NCBI GenBank assembly: GCA_008828725.1
Contig: MEHQ01001788.1
Span: 142,920-206,919 of the forward strand
DNA length: 64,000 bases
From: Saccharina japonica
Lineage: Eukaryota; Sar; Phaeophyceae; Laminariales; Laminariaceae
Reading direction: 5' to 3'
Below, piece by piece: positions 10,605 through 23,800 of the stretch; within the stretch, counting starts at the first letter, position 1, and each line of letters starts with the position of its first letter. The notes beneath the pieces are model-generated. The model ran no database searches. It was given only the letters and a program-made list of their open reading frames with translations, and was not told the origin of the DNA. Made by a program: the position numbers and the translations under genes.

Positions 10605-13275
10605 GCTCCCTGCGTTCCTTGTGTTGCGAGTTGCGAGTTGCGTTTGTCGTTTGTCGTTTGTCGTGTTGGAGGCGGGGTTTCCAAAGTACCGCATGTGGCG
10701 TTTTTCTATACTTAGACCAATCATATACGTAGCGAGGCGGTCGATATTGTGCCGCATCGCCGCATCCAGGATCCGGGATCCTGGACGGCACTTGGCACTT
10801 GGCACCGCAACATCCCAACGCCGACCAGCGACGGCCGACCCCCGCAAGCGAAGACAAGAGAGCCTTGCTTCGGTTATGCTCAAGTATTTCGATTGTATGT
10901 TGTGCATTCTGCACAAAACCAGTTCACAGCCCGCCACCCCACAGGTACAGTATTTGGTTGGCACTACAGGTCACCATGTAGGGTGCGTAACAACGCCTTT
11001 CTTTACCTTTGTTTGTGTTGTACCCTCTGTCAACTATCCCCTGGTAGCTAATATCGTGCGTGCCGTTAAAGTTGAGTCTGAGAGCGGGGTACGCGCTCTT
11101 ATAAATCACAAGCTTGAGCTTGACCTGTGGCGCGCTGAGGATCGACTGTCATTGAGAACGGGCAAAAGACACACGGAACGGTTTCGCCACGTTCTTTGCC
11201 CTGCGTTGGGTTTTGAGGGATACGTTAAGTATCACCGCTCCTGAAGCGATGTATACAGTAGACCAAGCGAAGACAATACAGCAGTAGTAGAGGTGCTGCC
11301 GGCAGGCAGGAATTTGTACGTGCGCAGCTGGCATGAGGACGAGAATTTCACGCGATTTCCACGGGTGGTGTCACCTCCGCCCCCCGACTGGTTCTCCTGC
11401 CGCGATGCCACGATAGGACAAACCTATTCTGCAACTTCCAGTTTTCCGCGTACCACAGGCGATGACTTACCTTCGACTCTCTTCCCGTTGGCTTCGATTG
11501 CAATCAGCACTGCACATGGGGTCAAAGCGTAAAATGCAGTGATTCCAGCTAGGAACGTATAGCTCTTGACTTGATAAATCTACGAAACAGTACAATAGAT
11601 TTATGCCACCCTTCCTTCCGTTTTATTTCGAGCGCTGAAGCAGGTTTCCTTTTTTCGTCGATTTTGCGTGGTTTGCTGGTTCTCGATGATGACATTTAAT
11701 TGGCCAAGCGGGGCTTCGTTTTATTTCAACGGTTCGCGTTGCGAGGGCGTCTCCCTTCGATCCGTTCTATCGGTTCGGCAGGTCAAAATGGCACCTTCCG
11801 GTAGACCATCTTTCCAGAGCATTAACCTACCAAGAAGAAAAAACACCAGAAAATACCTTTCCTGTTTTTGTACCTCCACAACCGGCGGTACGAGTCGCAG
11901 AAAGACGTCAAAAACATCGTGACCCACCGAGAAAAACCAAGCCGGGCAACGCCAGAAGCATAAGACATCGAGAAAACCAGAGAACTAGGTTTCTGTCACC
12001 AAACTACATATGCATGCGAGCGGTGTACAAGTAACCGCCCGTAAAACGCGGGACGGAGCCGCGATCGCCTTCCCACCCATGGCAGGGGGACGAGTGACAG
12101 GGGCCTCATCACACTACCAACGCCCCCGTGGAGACGCGAAGACCCGTCTCTAGGGAGGCGGGAGTGGAAGCCTTGGCAGTCGGTCGACTGCAGACGACCA
12201 GACGCAGATGTTTGCGTGAGTGGCTGTCTTTTCAATCGGGGTTGGTTACTTTTGGCAGATAGATGTGGATGAAGGAGGGGACACCACGGGCGTAACGGTG
12301 GGCTACGGTCATTCCTATGCTGATATCGGAGGGGATTTGGGCCCAAGGTCGAGGCTGGGCCATTGCTATATGCGTTCGCGGAAACGAAGGGGTCTAGGCT
12401 AACCGAGGGGGAATTTCTCAAGAGCATGTTTTGCTCGGCTCGAGGTCGCGGGTGGTTCTCTACCTACCGAGAAACGCCACGTACACCTTAAACACATCCG
12501 AGTTGCACCCCGCTGAAACACAACAAGGGACATCGCCGAACATCCATCCCCCAAAACAAGGCGCTCCACGATATGCTTCACCCCCAATAATTCCAGTCCA
12601 CAGAGAGAATATGCGCATTCCCATGATTTTTCCCCATGTTCGAGTCTCATATCGACATTTACCCAGTCACTATTGATCTCTTTCTTGCGTTCGTGGGGGG
12701 GAAAGCAGCAGCCCGTCAAACGAGCCCACAAATCCAAACCCCAATATTTTAAAACTCCGAGCGACACTCCAGGCAAGCGTATCCAACTATGTACTCCACC
12801 CCTGTAACAACAGCGCCACTCTGTGCCTTAGAAAACAAAGCCCCTGAAAACCGAAGATGGTTAAAGGCAGTCCCGTCACCAGCAACTGATCACCGGTCAC
12901 GAGGCGTAGGGCCGACGCTAGCTGGTAGCAACGCGTCCGTCGCAGCACTTTTTCACGACAGTATGCCGTCCACGGCATTTCGCAAATGGAGTCTTCGAAA
13001 AAAACACTATACGTACGCATCTAAGGGGCACACCCTACCCTGCTCGCGGAGTCTTTCTATGTACATTTTTCAGCTCCTGACACACAACGACGGGCTTCTA
13101 TATCACAACAGCTCACAGCAGGACTCTCGTCGTAACAGTTCCAAGTACTACAATAGTAAAAGTACGCACATCAACTCTCAAAGAAATACGCTGAATTGAA
13201 AATACCGCACAATGCGGGTCGATCCGTCACGGTTGCTCTTTCCTGCTACATGCACCCTCGACGTTAACGATCAAA
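10605..13275. other. intergenic stretch, no gene seen
   Basis: Lies upstream of the primase start and downstream of the plastid membrane-protein stop, both on the minus strand. Open frames on both strands are short or overlap each other, and none shows a recognisable motif or a set of matching splice phases. It should contain the primase promoter near 10605-11000 and the 3' untranslated region of the next gene, but I recognise no specific element. Confidence 0.5.
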
Positions 13276-16200
13276 TCAATCCACAGAATCAACGTCTATC
13301 ACACCAGACTGGACCAGATTGCCATCGACCTTACGGCTGCCCCGTTTCGCCGGGCCGGCGTCGGCTCTCGCCGGCGGCGGCGGTGGCGGCGGAGGCGGAG
13401 CGGAAGACTCGGTGTTATTGGTGGGGCCTCCCGCCTTTCCCGACGCAGCGTTGGTGACGTTCTGGCCGACTTCGCTGTTGGCTGGGTGGGCACACACGCA
13501 GACGGGTACACACGTGGTGGACACACGCGAACGGCGCTTGGTCGTAAGGGCCCTTTTTTGTTTTTACGGGCGATCGAAGGAAAAACTGAAACATTTACTT
13601 TCAGTAAATAGTCGGCTTTATGTCGACGGCGGCTGTGTCGTTGATGCTTGTTTTAGAACAATGCAAGCATTCCGTAAGAAGCAGGCGCAAGAGCGATATT
13701 TACATGCAACAAGCAAGCAACACGAGCGTCATCCGGGGGCAGCTTTCCTGTTGTTGGCAAGCGATCAAGCGAGGGTTTCACGATTAAACTAGCAACCACG
13801 TTGAGGGTGCACCGGCTTATTCCTATGTACCCACAATTGTTTCCTTCATGCAAGTAAGTGCCCATGGCGGTCACCACCATAAACGTGAAAATCCCCAACC
13901 CAAACCATCGACAGGAGATACCTACGAGTACGTCCAAAGTCGGCCTTGAATACATCTACCGTTCAAATGCCATTTTTTAGTGTACACCTGAAATCATATT
14001 CGACAAAACGCGCTGCTGGCCGAGCGTCTCGAGACATAACACTACATCAAAACACTGACATCGATTTCCCCGGCACCATTAGACAGCCCCCTTCTGTGTG
14101 ACACAGCAACTCACTCAAGAACCACGCGATGGTAGCTGTAGGGATAATGTCGAAGCCCGGCAGAATCTCCTCCACGAACGCGAGTCCTGGCCGCCCAAAG
14201 CGCGAGCGGGACGGGACGGGAGGGGCGGGGAGGAGGGCGGGGGGGGGGGGGGGGNNNNNNNNNNNNNNNNNNNNNNNNNNNNNNNNNNNNNNNNNNNNNN
14301 NNNNNNNNNNNNNNNNNNNNNNNNNNNNNNNNNNNNNGGGGGGGGGGTAGCACGCACGCGAACCACGCCGCTACACGCGGCAAAAAAACTGTCAATAAAG
14401 CATCCGAAGTGATGCAAGTCAGCGACGGGTTGCGATCGTTGAAAACCCGCTGCGCGATGAAAAACAAAAACAAGGGAAACGTTACCGGGGTAGTAGTAAG
14501 TAGGCGGGGAGGGAAATTAACCGTGCGACCTCGGGCCAGAGCTTAGCGCTAGGGCTTCGATAGCAGCATAGCATGTTGAGGCCAAAAACATTACCTGGTA
14601 TGTTTGACGGGGCTCCTCGACCAAATCACCAGCCTACGTCGTCGGAATACAGGACATAACTTCACAACATTATTATTCGTGACATACCTACTACGGAGGA
14701 CGTATAGTAAACAGCACCTACGGTACACACAATTGGCAATCGATTTCCTCATTTTTACTGACAATATTTGGTTCCTATTTACATTATATAGCCCCCCCCC
14801 CCCCCCCCCCCTCCCGCTGCAGGCGACGGGATTGCTCGTCGGGAGTGAGCTTACGCTTTTATCTCAAAAACCAGTTGTTGGGCGAAGGTTTACATAAAAA
14901 CGATCCTCAAGTGACCACCCTCATCCACATTCCGTGCAACCCTTCGGTAGGTCAAGTAACGACTGAAGGCTTTTCAGCCAACCGCTCGCGATAAAAAATC
15001 ACCACCAGTTCCTCCGACATCGCAAGCATAATCCCCGGGAGTTAATCTACTTCGGATAGTTAGGGCCAACAGGAAAAAAATATAAAATATATATATATCT
15101 GAAAAAAACGACGAGCAGTGTGAATGCTGAAGAACCCTCTGCGCGATGAGAAAGAAGACAAGCACCGGCGGGGAGAAGGGGAGACGCCTGTGTAACCACG
15201 GCTTGTGCAGAGAGCTGGAAAGTAAAAGCGATGGATACAAAACTAAAGGCAGAACAATTACAATAACACGTACCCATTACTCCCTGTGTGTGGAACCTCC
15301 CCTCCTATAATCAGTAGTTGTGGTAAATGACAAAAAAAAACATCACGATACGTACCTATCTGTACTCATTTGAAGGTTCCATCTCACCTGCAAAAATGCT
15401 GTTTCCGTAGAGGTATAGGATCAGCGCAGAGCTGATCGGTGCCCAGCCCAGATCGGTGGCCTGGTGTCACGCGCACGGCGGCGGGTGTTTGTGGCACGCA
15501 GCATACGCGGGGGGAGGAAACGCAGCTTGAATGAGCAAAACAATGTAGCTGCGAGACTGGAGTAAAAGAGGGTGGGGCGATCTGACGACGCAACCAAGGC
15601 CTTTGTTTCCAGGGCTGTTTACGGGTGGCGTCGGGCGAGGGTCAGTGTTGCAGCTATACGTCTACCGGCAGAGCGAGAGAGAGGCGCTTTGGGTGCGGAA
15701 GACGCGTGCCACCGATACACACCAACGTTCGAATATCAACGGATAACATTCCAACATCAACGGATAACATGCTCTGTTTTTGACCCCACAGCGAGTGGAA
15801 GGAGCAACCACACCGGGCCCGTTCGAAGGAGCCATGGGGGCCGCAGCCCACTGATTCTTGCAAAGCTCGAGGTTACCGGAGCGTGAGCGATTTAGACAGA
15901 GTATCGACCACAACCCCAACCAAAACGACGAACACACCTATCAAAACAGCAATACGGCTTCGAAGCATACTGTAGCTTCAGCAGCTTCTTCGGGTAAACG
16001 CCCCTCGACAACAAACAGTACAAAGGCCTTCTCTCGCTATTCTTTCGCCGTTACGCGATACATGCGATGCACACATACTTTGCGGAACACGATACGGCAG
16101 CACTTGCGCAAAATGTGATGCAGAACTCCACACACAAAACGGAAAAAAAAACAGGCGTTATGTCCAGGCTCGCGAACACCGAAAATGTGCGAAAAAACGC

Positions 16201-19049
16201 GGCCCAATTTTTCCTTGGGCAGTGAAAAACGAAATACGCCCCAACTCTAGGCAATCGCGCGTTACCAACACTTGTGCAGTGTATGTCAACGAAGTTTGGA
16301 AATATATTACGTGCGACAAAAAGTTCAAGCTTTATTTTCGGTGCCTGAAAGCGATCTCGCGAGGATAAACACAAGCCGTGGCCGCCACGACGATTGCGGT
16401 GTTGTCGTACAACGTACATACAACAGCGCTGGTATTGGGTAGCCTCTCACTACGGTAGTTCCATCAACCATTTGCGGCAGAGGGTAATACGGGTTTCCGG
16501 CTCCGCGTGCTGATCGAGCTTTGAAACTGCTTGCCCGATCACCCGCTGTCTCATGTACCGGCACCGACAAAAGCCCGTCTTAGTCGTGTTTGTGGGCACC
16601 AGACTACACCGTACCACACTGCACTACACCGCACCAAAGCACATCACACTGCACTGCACCAGACACTTATCACCGAGTGGCTCTCTCTCCGCCCGTGGCA
16701 TAACATGATGAACCGCACAAAAAGTGGCATTGCCGCCGCCAAAACGTCAAACCGGCCCCCAACCCAAACCAAAACAAAAGCGGCGCGATTCCTTCCCAAA
16801 AACACAGCAGAATCGAAGGGAGCGCTCGACGTTTACTCCTGCACTACTGTACATAACCATATAACTATTACGGGGAGGGCATAGTAAATAGGACCACATC
16901 TTCTTAGTGAAACTAGGGAAATATCAGGGCCTTCTTCGGCAAAATTCCCGAACGTTTCGGGAATCGAGGTAAATCAACCATATCAAACTAACCAAGGAGG
17001 ATTATAACCAATGTTAAAAGCACCACAAGAAAGACCAAACCACGGCGAATCGAATGACGGCGTTTTCATAATTTTTTACCAAGTAGGAAGTGCGGTATGG
17101 CCACGGGAATTTTACCACGGTAATTCAAAAGCAAATTATCGTGGTAAAATTCTCGTGGCCATACCGCAGCTCCTACATCGTAACAAAAAAAAAAAACGTT
17201 GTCATTCGATTCGCCGTGGTTTGGTCTTTCTTGTGGTGCTTTTAACATTGGTTATTCGGCATTGGTTAGTTTGATATGGTCGATTTACTCGATTCCCGAA
17301 ATCTTCGGGAATTTTCCCGAGGAAGGCCCTGGGAAATATATAGGTTAGTGTGTGTACCGTAGGTCCTACCTGGTATTTACTATGGTCCCCCGTAATAAGT
17401 CTACTGTAATTCCAAGTATTTTTCCCCTCAGAACCGGAGTGCATTCCTAAAGGGTTTACGCTTGGGTGGAGGTTAAGGTACGCTACGTACGACACATACG
17501 ACGGCACGAGAGGCACGAGTACAACAGCAGCACTACAACAACACCAGTCAGTACGATTCCACGAATCGAAAAACCAATGCGCTTCGTACATATTATTCTC
17601 GGCGCCACTCTGTTTTGTACGTATGCCGAAGAAAAACCAACGCGCTTCGTACATATTATTCTCGGCGCCACTCTGTTTTGTACGTATTATGTCGTTCTGC
17701 TGCAAAACTCGTGCAGAGCCCTTGTGGGCCTGCGTAAGCTCTGCCACAACAATGGCGGCATTTGGGGAAGAGCCGCACCCATGAACATCAGCGACATCGA
17801 ACGGGGATCGGACGAGCCCGGGCGAGCGAATGCCAACTACTACCGTATCACACGGGTGATGAGATAACACACCTCCTGGGGCAAATTTCCGAGGCCGAAC
17901 TTATCGAAACCCAGGGGGACACGGCACAGACAACGGAAATGGTGGCTCTGGAAAGATCGCTCGGCGGTTGCAGTTTGCACCTTCCTTCCCCATTGTTGCG
18001 AGAAAACCAGCTTCGAAATTCGCCCGAGGAGGTGTGCTATCTTACTAACAGTATACTAATAGTATCACCCGTGTGATATGGTACGTATAGCAGCAGGCCA
18101 ACAGACACGTGTCACTATTCTTAATCGGGTTGGAGGCAGCAGGCCAACAGACACGGGTCCCTCGGTTTGGAGTCAGACCGCTAACGAAGGGCAACGGAAT
18201 CCGGGCGGCAAATGTTGTGATGCTACTCTAAATAGTTGGTATTAATAGTTGAGGTTTGATGCTTGCTACGTTTTGTGTGATGTGATAGTACGGTCTGTCA
18301 CACGAGATGAACCCCAAGACACCGAGTCTACTACGAGAGCAGTGTACGTATGCATCACAGACATCTGATGTCTCGGCTTCGTTCTGACTTCACTCAATCC
18401 CAGCTCGCGATCATGCGATATGCGATCGTATCGTGATCATTCGACATCAACACGGATCGGTATGATCATACGAGTACGAGTACGAGCTTGTAGCATGTTT
18501 CAGCCGACAACACCGACCACCGACGTGACGGGAAACCCGCCGCACCCCACAAGGCACAACCGCCACGCCTACCTCGCCTATGCCCGGCAGGGCGAATGAA
18601 GACATCCCAATCAGATCGATCAGCACAGAGATCGCCAGCTTGGCCTGCCTGGACAGCTGCTGTGTCCCCGGCCCCTCTCCTCCTCCTCCTCCTGCTCCAC
18701 CTCCTCCGCCCCCCCCTCCCGGCCCTGAACTGTTCAGATTGAGAGCTGTACTACTTCGCCTCTTTGCAGAACGAACCCACTGGGAAGGCGCCGAAGATGA
18801 TGCCATATCGAGCAAATAGGTGCGCCGTCGCACCTTTCCACCGCAGCAGCGAAGACGTGATGCAGGGGTAAGTGCGGGGCTCCCTATCCCACATGACAAC
18901 GACTGGGACTCATGCAACCCGTGTGCCGATTTTTCACCATTTGAAACGGAGAGAAACGGGTTCGCGACGAACGCCTTGCAGCCACCGATCGTACCGGCTA
19001 ACACCACAACTCCAGCCAGCAGGGGTCGTACCGGAACTGCGAGTCTCAT
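13276..19049 (-). CDS. plastid-targeted small conserved membrane protein
   Basis: Four exons on the minus strand: 19049-18573, 15460-15388, 14186-14115 and 13481-13276. All GT/AG phases agree (0, 1, 1) and the total is 828 nt, giving 275 residues. The start MRLAVPVRP leads a hydrophobic signal peptide ending GGCKAFV, an ASAFAP-like cleavage site, followed by a Ser/Arg-rich transit region and a poly-Gly linker. The mature core reads AKLAISVLIDLIGMSSF, then LPGIGE, TDLGWAPISSALIL, LAFVEEILPGFDIIPTATIA and WFL: two short hydrophobic segments with conserved acidic residues and prolines. This core pattern resembles small membrane proteins of unknown function that I recall from bacteria and algae; I cannot name a family. 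The tail is polar and Pro-rich. Function is unknown. Location in a plastid membrane is inferred from the targeting signal. Confidence 0.85.
14255..14337. other. assembly gap (83 Ns) in a poly(G) run
   Basis: Unknown bases flanked on both sides by long G runs, in intron 2 of the plastid membrane-protein gene. The adjoining exon phases already match, so no exon need be missing here. Confidence 0.99.
16925..17331. mobile_element. hAT-like MITE, long palindrome
   Basis: A 407-bp non-coding element whose two halves are nearly perfect inverted repeats, so the whole can fold into one hairpin. It begins CAGGGCCTTC and ends GAAGGCCCTG. It is flanked by the 8-bp direct repeat GGAAATAT (16917-16924 and 17332-17339). 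CAGGG-type ends with an 8-bp target duplication are typical of the hAT superfamily. It sits in intron 1 of the plastid membrane-protein gene. Confidence 0.8.
17569..17688 (+). repeat. tandem duplication of a ~60-bp unit
   Basis: Two near-identical copies of a ~60-bp unit containing GCGCTTCGTACATATTATTC and CTCTGTTTTGTACGTAT, within intron 1 of the plastid membrane-protein gene. No function is seen. Confidence 0.85.
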
Positions 19050-20851
19050 CTTACCGGTAGAGTGCAAGAGCGGTGGAGGTGGGAGGCACAAAGCCCGCGA
19101 AGCTTGCGTTCAACTACAGAGTACGGAGCAGCAGAAACGCAGCTCAAATTTGATTCAGCGGAGTTCCACACAAGTTTGAGGCTTTACTTGCGACGGTTTC
19201 ACAACATATCGTTAAAAAAAAATCCAACGACGACGACACAACTACGACGAAACGACGAGGGCACGAGGAGTATCTTACTTACTGTACGAGTAGTTGTACA
19301 GTACAAGGGTTTGATGGTATCACCGTGGTAACTTGGTACACGTCATAGTTCAAGAAACGCGAACAACAGCTGCAGCACGTTGACCTGCTCCTCTTTTCGG
19401 CAGTTTCAGCGTTCAGTGCCGCCCAACTTATTGCTGAAAGACTTACTGATTCCGCCGTTTTATCGATCGACGTACTACGTATAACGTGCAGACGTGAACT
19501 CGTGCAATTGAAAACGTTTCAGCCGCCCGCCGAAAAATAAACGCGTGCATTTGGAGGGTTCCTTGACGGCTACGCGCGTCAAGAGGCAAGTGCCGTTGAC
19601 CGACTCGTTTTTCGTTGGCTGCACGAGTATATACCCACGCGGCAGGTGTTTCCCATTTTCGACACAGGACTAGGACAAACATATGAAAGTGGGTACGAAC
19701 GGGGTACTCGTACGTAGTGAAACATTTTAATTTGCTCTTTTATCTAAGTGCAGTTTTATCGACTGGCGCCATCTATTTATGCCGATCTTCGGAAAGAGGG
19801 GTTGTTACTGGCGAGGTGAAAGTGAAGTGGACGATGCGTTTCTTTGCCTAACACCGACCGCGTGATAGTTAACGAGGCGTCGCTTGTACGGTGACACAGG
19901 CCCCGGAGCTCGTGTGCGAGCAGGGGAGGTCAGGTCCGCAGCGGAAGTACCACCCCCCCCCGATGAAGCAAGAAAAACGGACTTGTGGAAACGGAATGTC
20001 GAAGTAATGCTCCACAGCCGTTTTGGCGGCCTCGAAGGTCAAGCCTTTTATGTATTTATGCGTACCTACAACAGCAAACATTATCCCAAATCAATTCCGA
20101 GTAAGTTGGCCCAAAAAAATTGGGTTCAAATATGAAGGAGTAAAGGGGGGATTTATCGTATGTTTTTTCTGCGTCTGGATGTCCTGTTTTTCCATCTCCG
20201 TCGTCAAGCAGTTCTTAAGTGGAAGCTCTGTCGTAAGTCGAACGAACACTTTTTTGGAACATTTCAGTACGTCCGCGTCATTGAAGGTCCTGCTTTCAAT
20301 CCGGTGTACCATTACGTAGTATACGTCCGGACAGACTGGTACAACGCCAGGCCAAATACTTGCAGAAGAGATTTGGTTCCCATATGTACTGATTTCCGAT
20401 TTCAACAAAAAATCGCATCCGTATCAATTGGAAAAAAAAGCAAAAAAAACAGTGAACTCACAATCTCCAAAGCACCCTCTCCCATAATTGTCACGTTTTA
20501 CGCGCCCATTTTGTCGGCGGAACGGGGAAAAAAAACACTCGGAGCAAAAACAAAAAGGTGGCCCAAATAGCGACACAGCGCAGTATTTCCTGCAGTAAAC
20601 GTCTCCCACAGTCTTCTGCAGTATCCATGCAAAAGCCTCGTGGCTCAAACCAACCGCCAATAACAGCCACATAAAAAAAAAAATCCATAACGAGGTTTAA
20701 CTTGTGTTGGTTCAATTGCGTACCCGTGTAAACACTATCCTGCGCACAACTCAGGTAATCCAAGCTCTGCTTGTACCAACCAGGGTACCATGAGCAAAGA
20801 GGTCCCCTGTTTCGTGTCGCAATTCGTTGAATATGAGCGAAAAAAAGGTTT
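19050..20851. other. intergenic stretch, no gene seen
   Basis: Lies between the start of the plastid membrane-protein gene and the stop of the CS-domain gene, both on the minus strand. It presumably holds the promoter of the former (near 19050-19350) and the 3' untranslated region of the latter. Open frames are short and show no conserved motif. Confidence 0.5.
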
Positions 20852-23800
20852 TCATTGAGCTCCTCCTGGCGAGAAGCCAGATTTCTCAATGATGAGGTCC
20901 TCCCAATTCTGAAACTCCCGGACCTTGAACAGCTCGAGCTGCACGTAGGGCGGATCGTTTTGAGAGTCCACCACATACAGGGACTCGTACCCGTCGATCC
21001 GATAGAAAAGCGTGCCGGAGAGGACCTGCATGCACACCGTGCGCGAGAAAAACAAGCAAATACGGAGACAGCAACATATGATACGTGGTGAATTATATAA
21101 GCCATAAGTTTGGAGTAATATCAAGAGAACGGTTCGAAGCAATGCCAATAACGGTACCGGTATGCGAAAGGCGGCAAGAGGGAATCATGAACCCCTTTTA
21201 CCACTGCAAAACTCGTCCAACTCTAATGCCTAGTAGTTTGTCCCCCAAAGCTTTGGTGCAGTTAAAAACCGGGTTTGAATTGGAGGCGTGTTGAACGACC
21301 GCGGGATACTATCCTCGCCCCTCAAGAGTCTAGTTATATTACCGAAGGTACATCCCTCTGCAGGTGTCGCCACCTCTCGGGGGACAAACTATGAATCCTT
21401 GGAAGATATAGTTAGGGCAAGTTTAGCAGTAGAAAACCAAAATGAAGCAACGCTATTTCCAAGTAGAGTGTCTCCAAACGCGGGGGTTCATTTGCAAATG
21501 GGCTGATATAGGACAAAATACAGCGCGCATTAAATTGCGCGCGCGACGGGGAAGGAGGGTAGCGAAACAATGAGGCCAACGACAAACAACACACACGAAG
21601 TTCTTTCCTGTTCACCAACAGCAAGCAACTACATTGTATAAATACACGCTATGCACAGAGGCAGTCCTGATAAACTATTAATAGCAAAAGCGACACGTGA
21701 ACCAAAACAAGGCAATGTTGGCATCGTTTTCACTTTTTTGTTTTTTTGCTTCCTTCCCATTTATTATGTTCGCACTTCTGTCCTTCTCCCTCCCTAGTCG
21801 TAACTCAGATCCGGGGTCAGAAAGTAGGCTCCTCTCCCTCCTCCCCCACTACGGTTCTTGCCTTGGTTTTTATCGCGCAGAGGGTTCAGCCTTTCCAACG
21901 CTCGTCGATCTTCATCGAATTTTGCTAACTCACGCTCTAGCGCTTTCCGCTATTCAAGATATTTTTTGCGAGAAAAAGTCCATATAAGCATGCACTAAAG
22001 GGGGGCTCGAACTCACGATCTTGACACTAACAAGCTTCGTGGTTACCTGCTAGCCCACAGGGGCGACCGATTCACTGCAACATAATATACCACAAACTAA
22101 CAAAAGCGAATAATAGACCACAGGAACACATGAACAAGAGGGGCCCCGCCCCGCCCTCTCACCTCCTCCCCGCCAAATTTGAGCGAGAGTTTCTTCGTCT
22201 TAGCCGAGAACTCTACCGTTTTGGGGTCGAAACCCTCGGGCACCGGCACGTACACGCACACAGCGTCCGAGTTTTGGTTCCACCAGTACCTCTCGGCAGT
22301 GCCGTTGTAGTAAACCTGGCGTTGAGCGCGCCAGGCGAGTGGTCCATGCGGAACGGCGGCGGCGGTGACGAAGTGGGGGCGGTGGTGCAGCGTGTCAACA
22401 GCTGTCCGGCAGAGGACATACACAAACGCAACAGCTATAATGTAGTTATATCTGTGGCGTGCGTTCGCAAACACACACATGCGCAACAAAAATGTTCAGG
22501 AGTCCCGCCGACCCCCTAAAAAGTTACCACGAAGCAGAGGCCAAAAGCGGCGTGTAACTACCGTAATCATGCGGGTTATCGCACCCATCGGGGGTTTGGC
22601 ACCCACCGGGGTTATGGCACCAGGGTGCGATAAAAAACACAAGAAAAAACATTTAATTGCATTTTCGCACCCCCATCGGGGTTATCGCACCGGGGTGCGA
22701 TAACCCCGACATGAATCCAAGATTGAGTGCTGCCGGAACGGGCCGTATGTAAGGTGTGTGTTTACTATGCCGACATCTGCAACAGAGTGAGTGGTAACTG
22801 GGATCAATAAGCCGCTGTGGTGGTACTCGGTATCGCACCCCTCGGAGAGATCGCACCGGGGTGCATATATGCAGCACCGTTGCCCCAAGTATGGCCCGGT
22901 GTATTACGATTCAGCATCGCACCCATCGGGGTTATCGCACCGAGGGTGCGTAAATACCAAGAACGACATGATTTAATTGTGTTTGCGCACCCCCATCGGG
23001 GTTTTGGCACCCATCGGGGTTATCGCACCGGGGTGCGATAAAAAACACAAGAAAGAAACATTTAAAAACGCGTTCGCACCCGGTGCGATAACCCGCATGA
23101 TTACGGTATGATATATACTTTGATGTTTATATTTGTATTATATATATTTTGTTTTACTGAGGGAGGCACGGGCTACCAGTACGGAGCCAGCCGCTTAATG
23201 TACCTTTCGTTGGTTGAACGCGAGCGGCGCAATAAGACGGTGCACGACCGAAGGAGGGAGAGCGCAGGGGAGCGCGACGCGGATCTGAACTTACACCCCC
23301 CCCCCAAAAGCCGGGCACTCGGGCCACTCTGTACCTTTTTTGTTGTTGTCCCTGTCCTTCTTTGTTCATCCTTTCTTCCCAAAACGCTTGAGCCTGTCTT
23401 GTCTTGTGACCACGGACTAGAGTTTGGCGGTGCGATAAAAGCACACAAAACAACAATCAACACCATAGTTAGCCCCCACACCGACTTGCCCGTTTCACAA
23501 CAACAGACTGCGCCTGCGGTTCCACGATTCCCTTGCGTCCCAAGGGTATGCGCCTACTGTCTACTGCCGTACCTCACTGTTGGCCAGGGGCGGGAAGCTG
23601 TCGATCGGGTAAGCGAAGACGGTCTGGTCCGCCGCGATGACCGAGCCCTTGATCAGGTGCTTCTTCGGGTCGTCTCTTACCTACACAAGCGCCGGGAGCG
23701 CCGGCGCATTTGGTTTGTCGTTGCAGAGGCCGGCCGGCAGAAGGGAGCAAGGAAGAGCGCGCGCGCAGGGGGGGGCGGGGTGAAGCGCAGCAATTAGTCG

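Noticed and set aside
9760..11244. Long plus-strand open frame (494 codons)
   Set aside because: It runs antisense over the first primase exon (METRVPPG and YLEPPS on the minus strand), has no recognisable motif and has mixed composition typical of a chance open frame.
12220..12402. Plus-strand frame after a TTTGGCAG acceptor-like site
   Set aside because: There is no partner exon, no conserved motif, and only 60 codons in a region with no other gene evidence.
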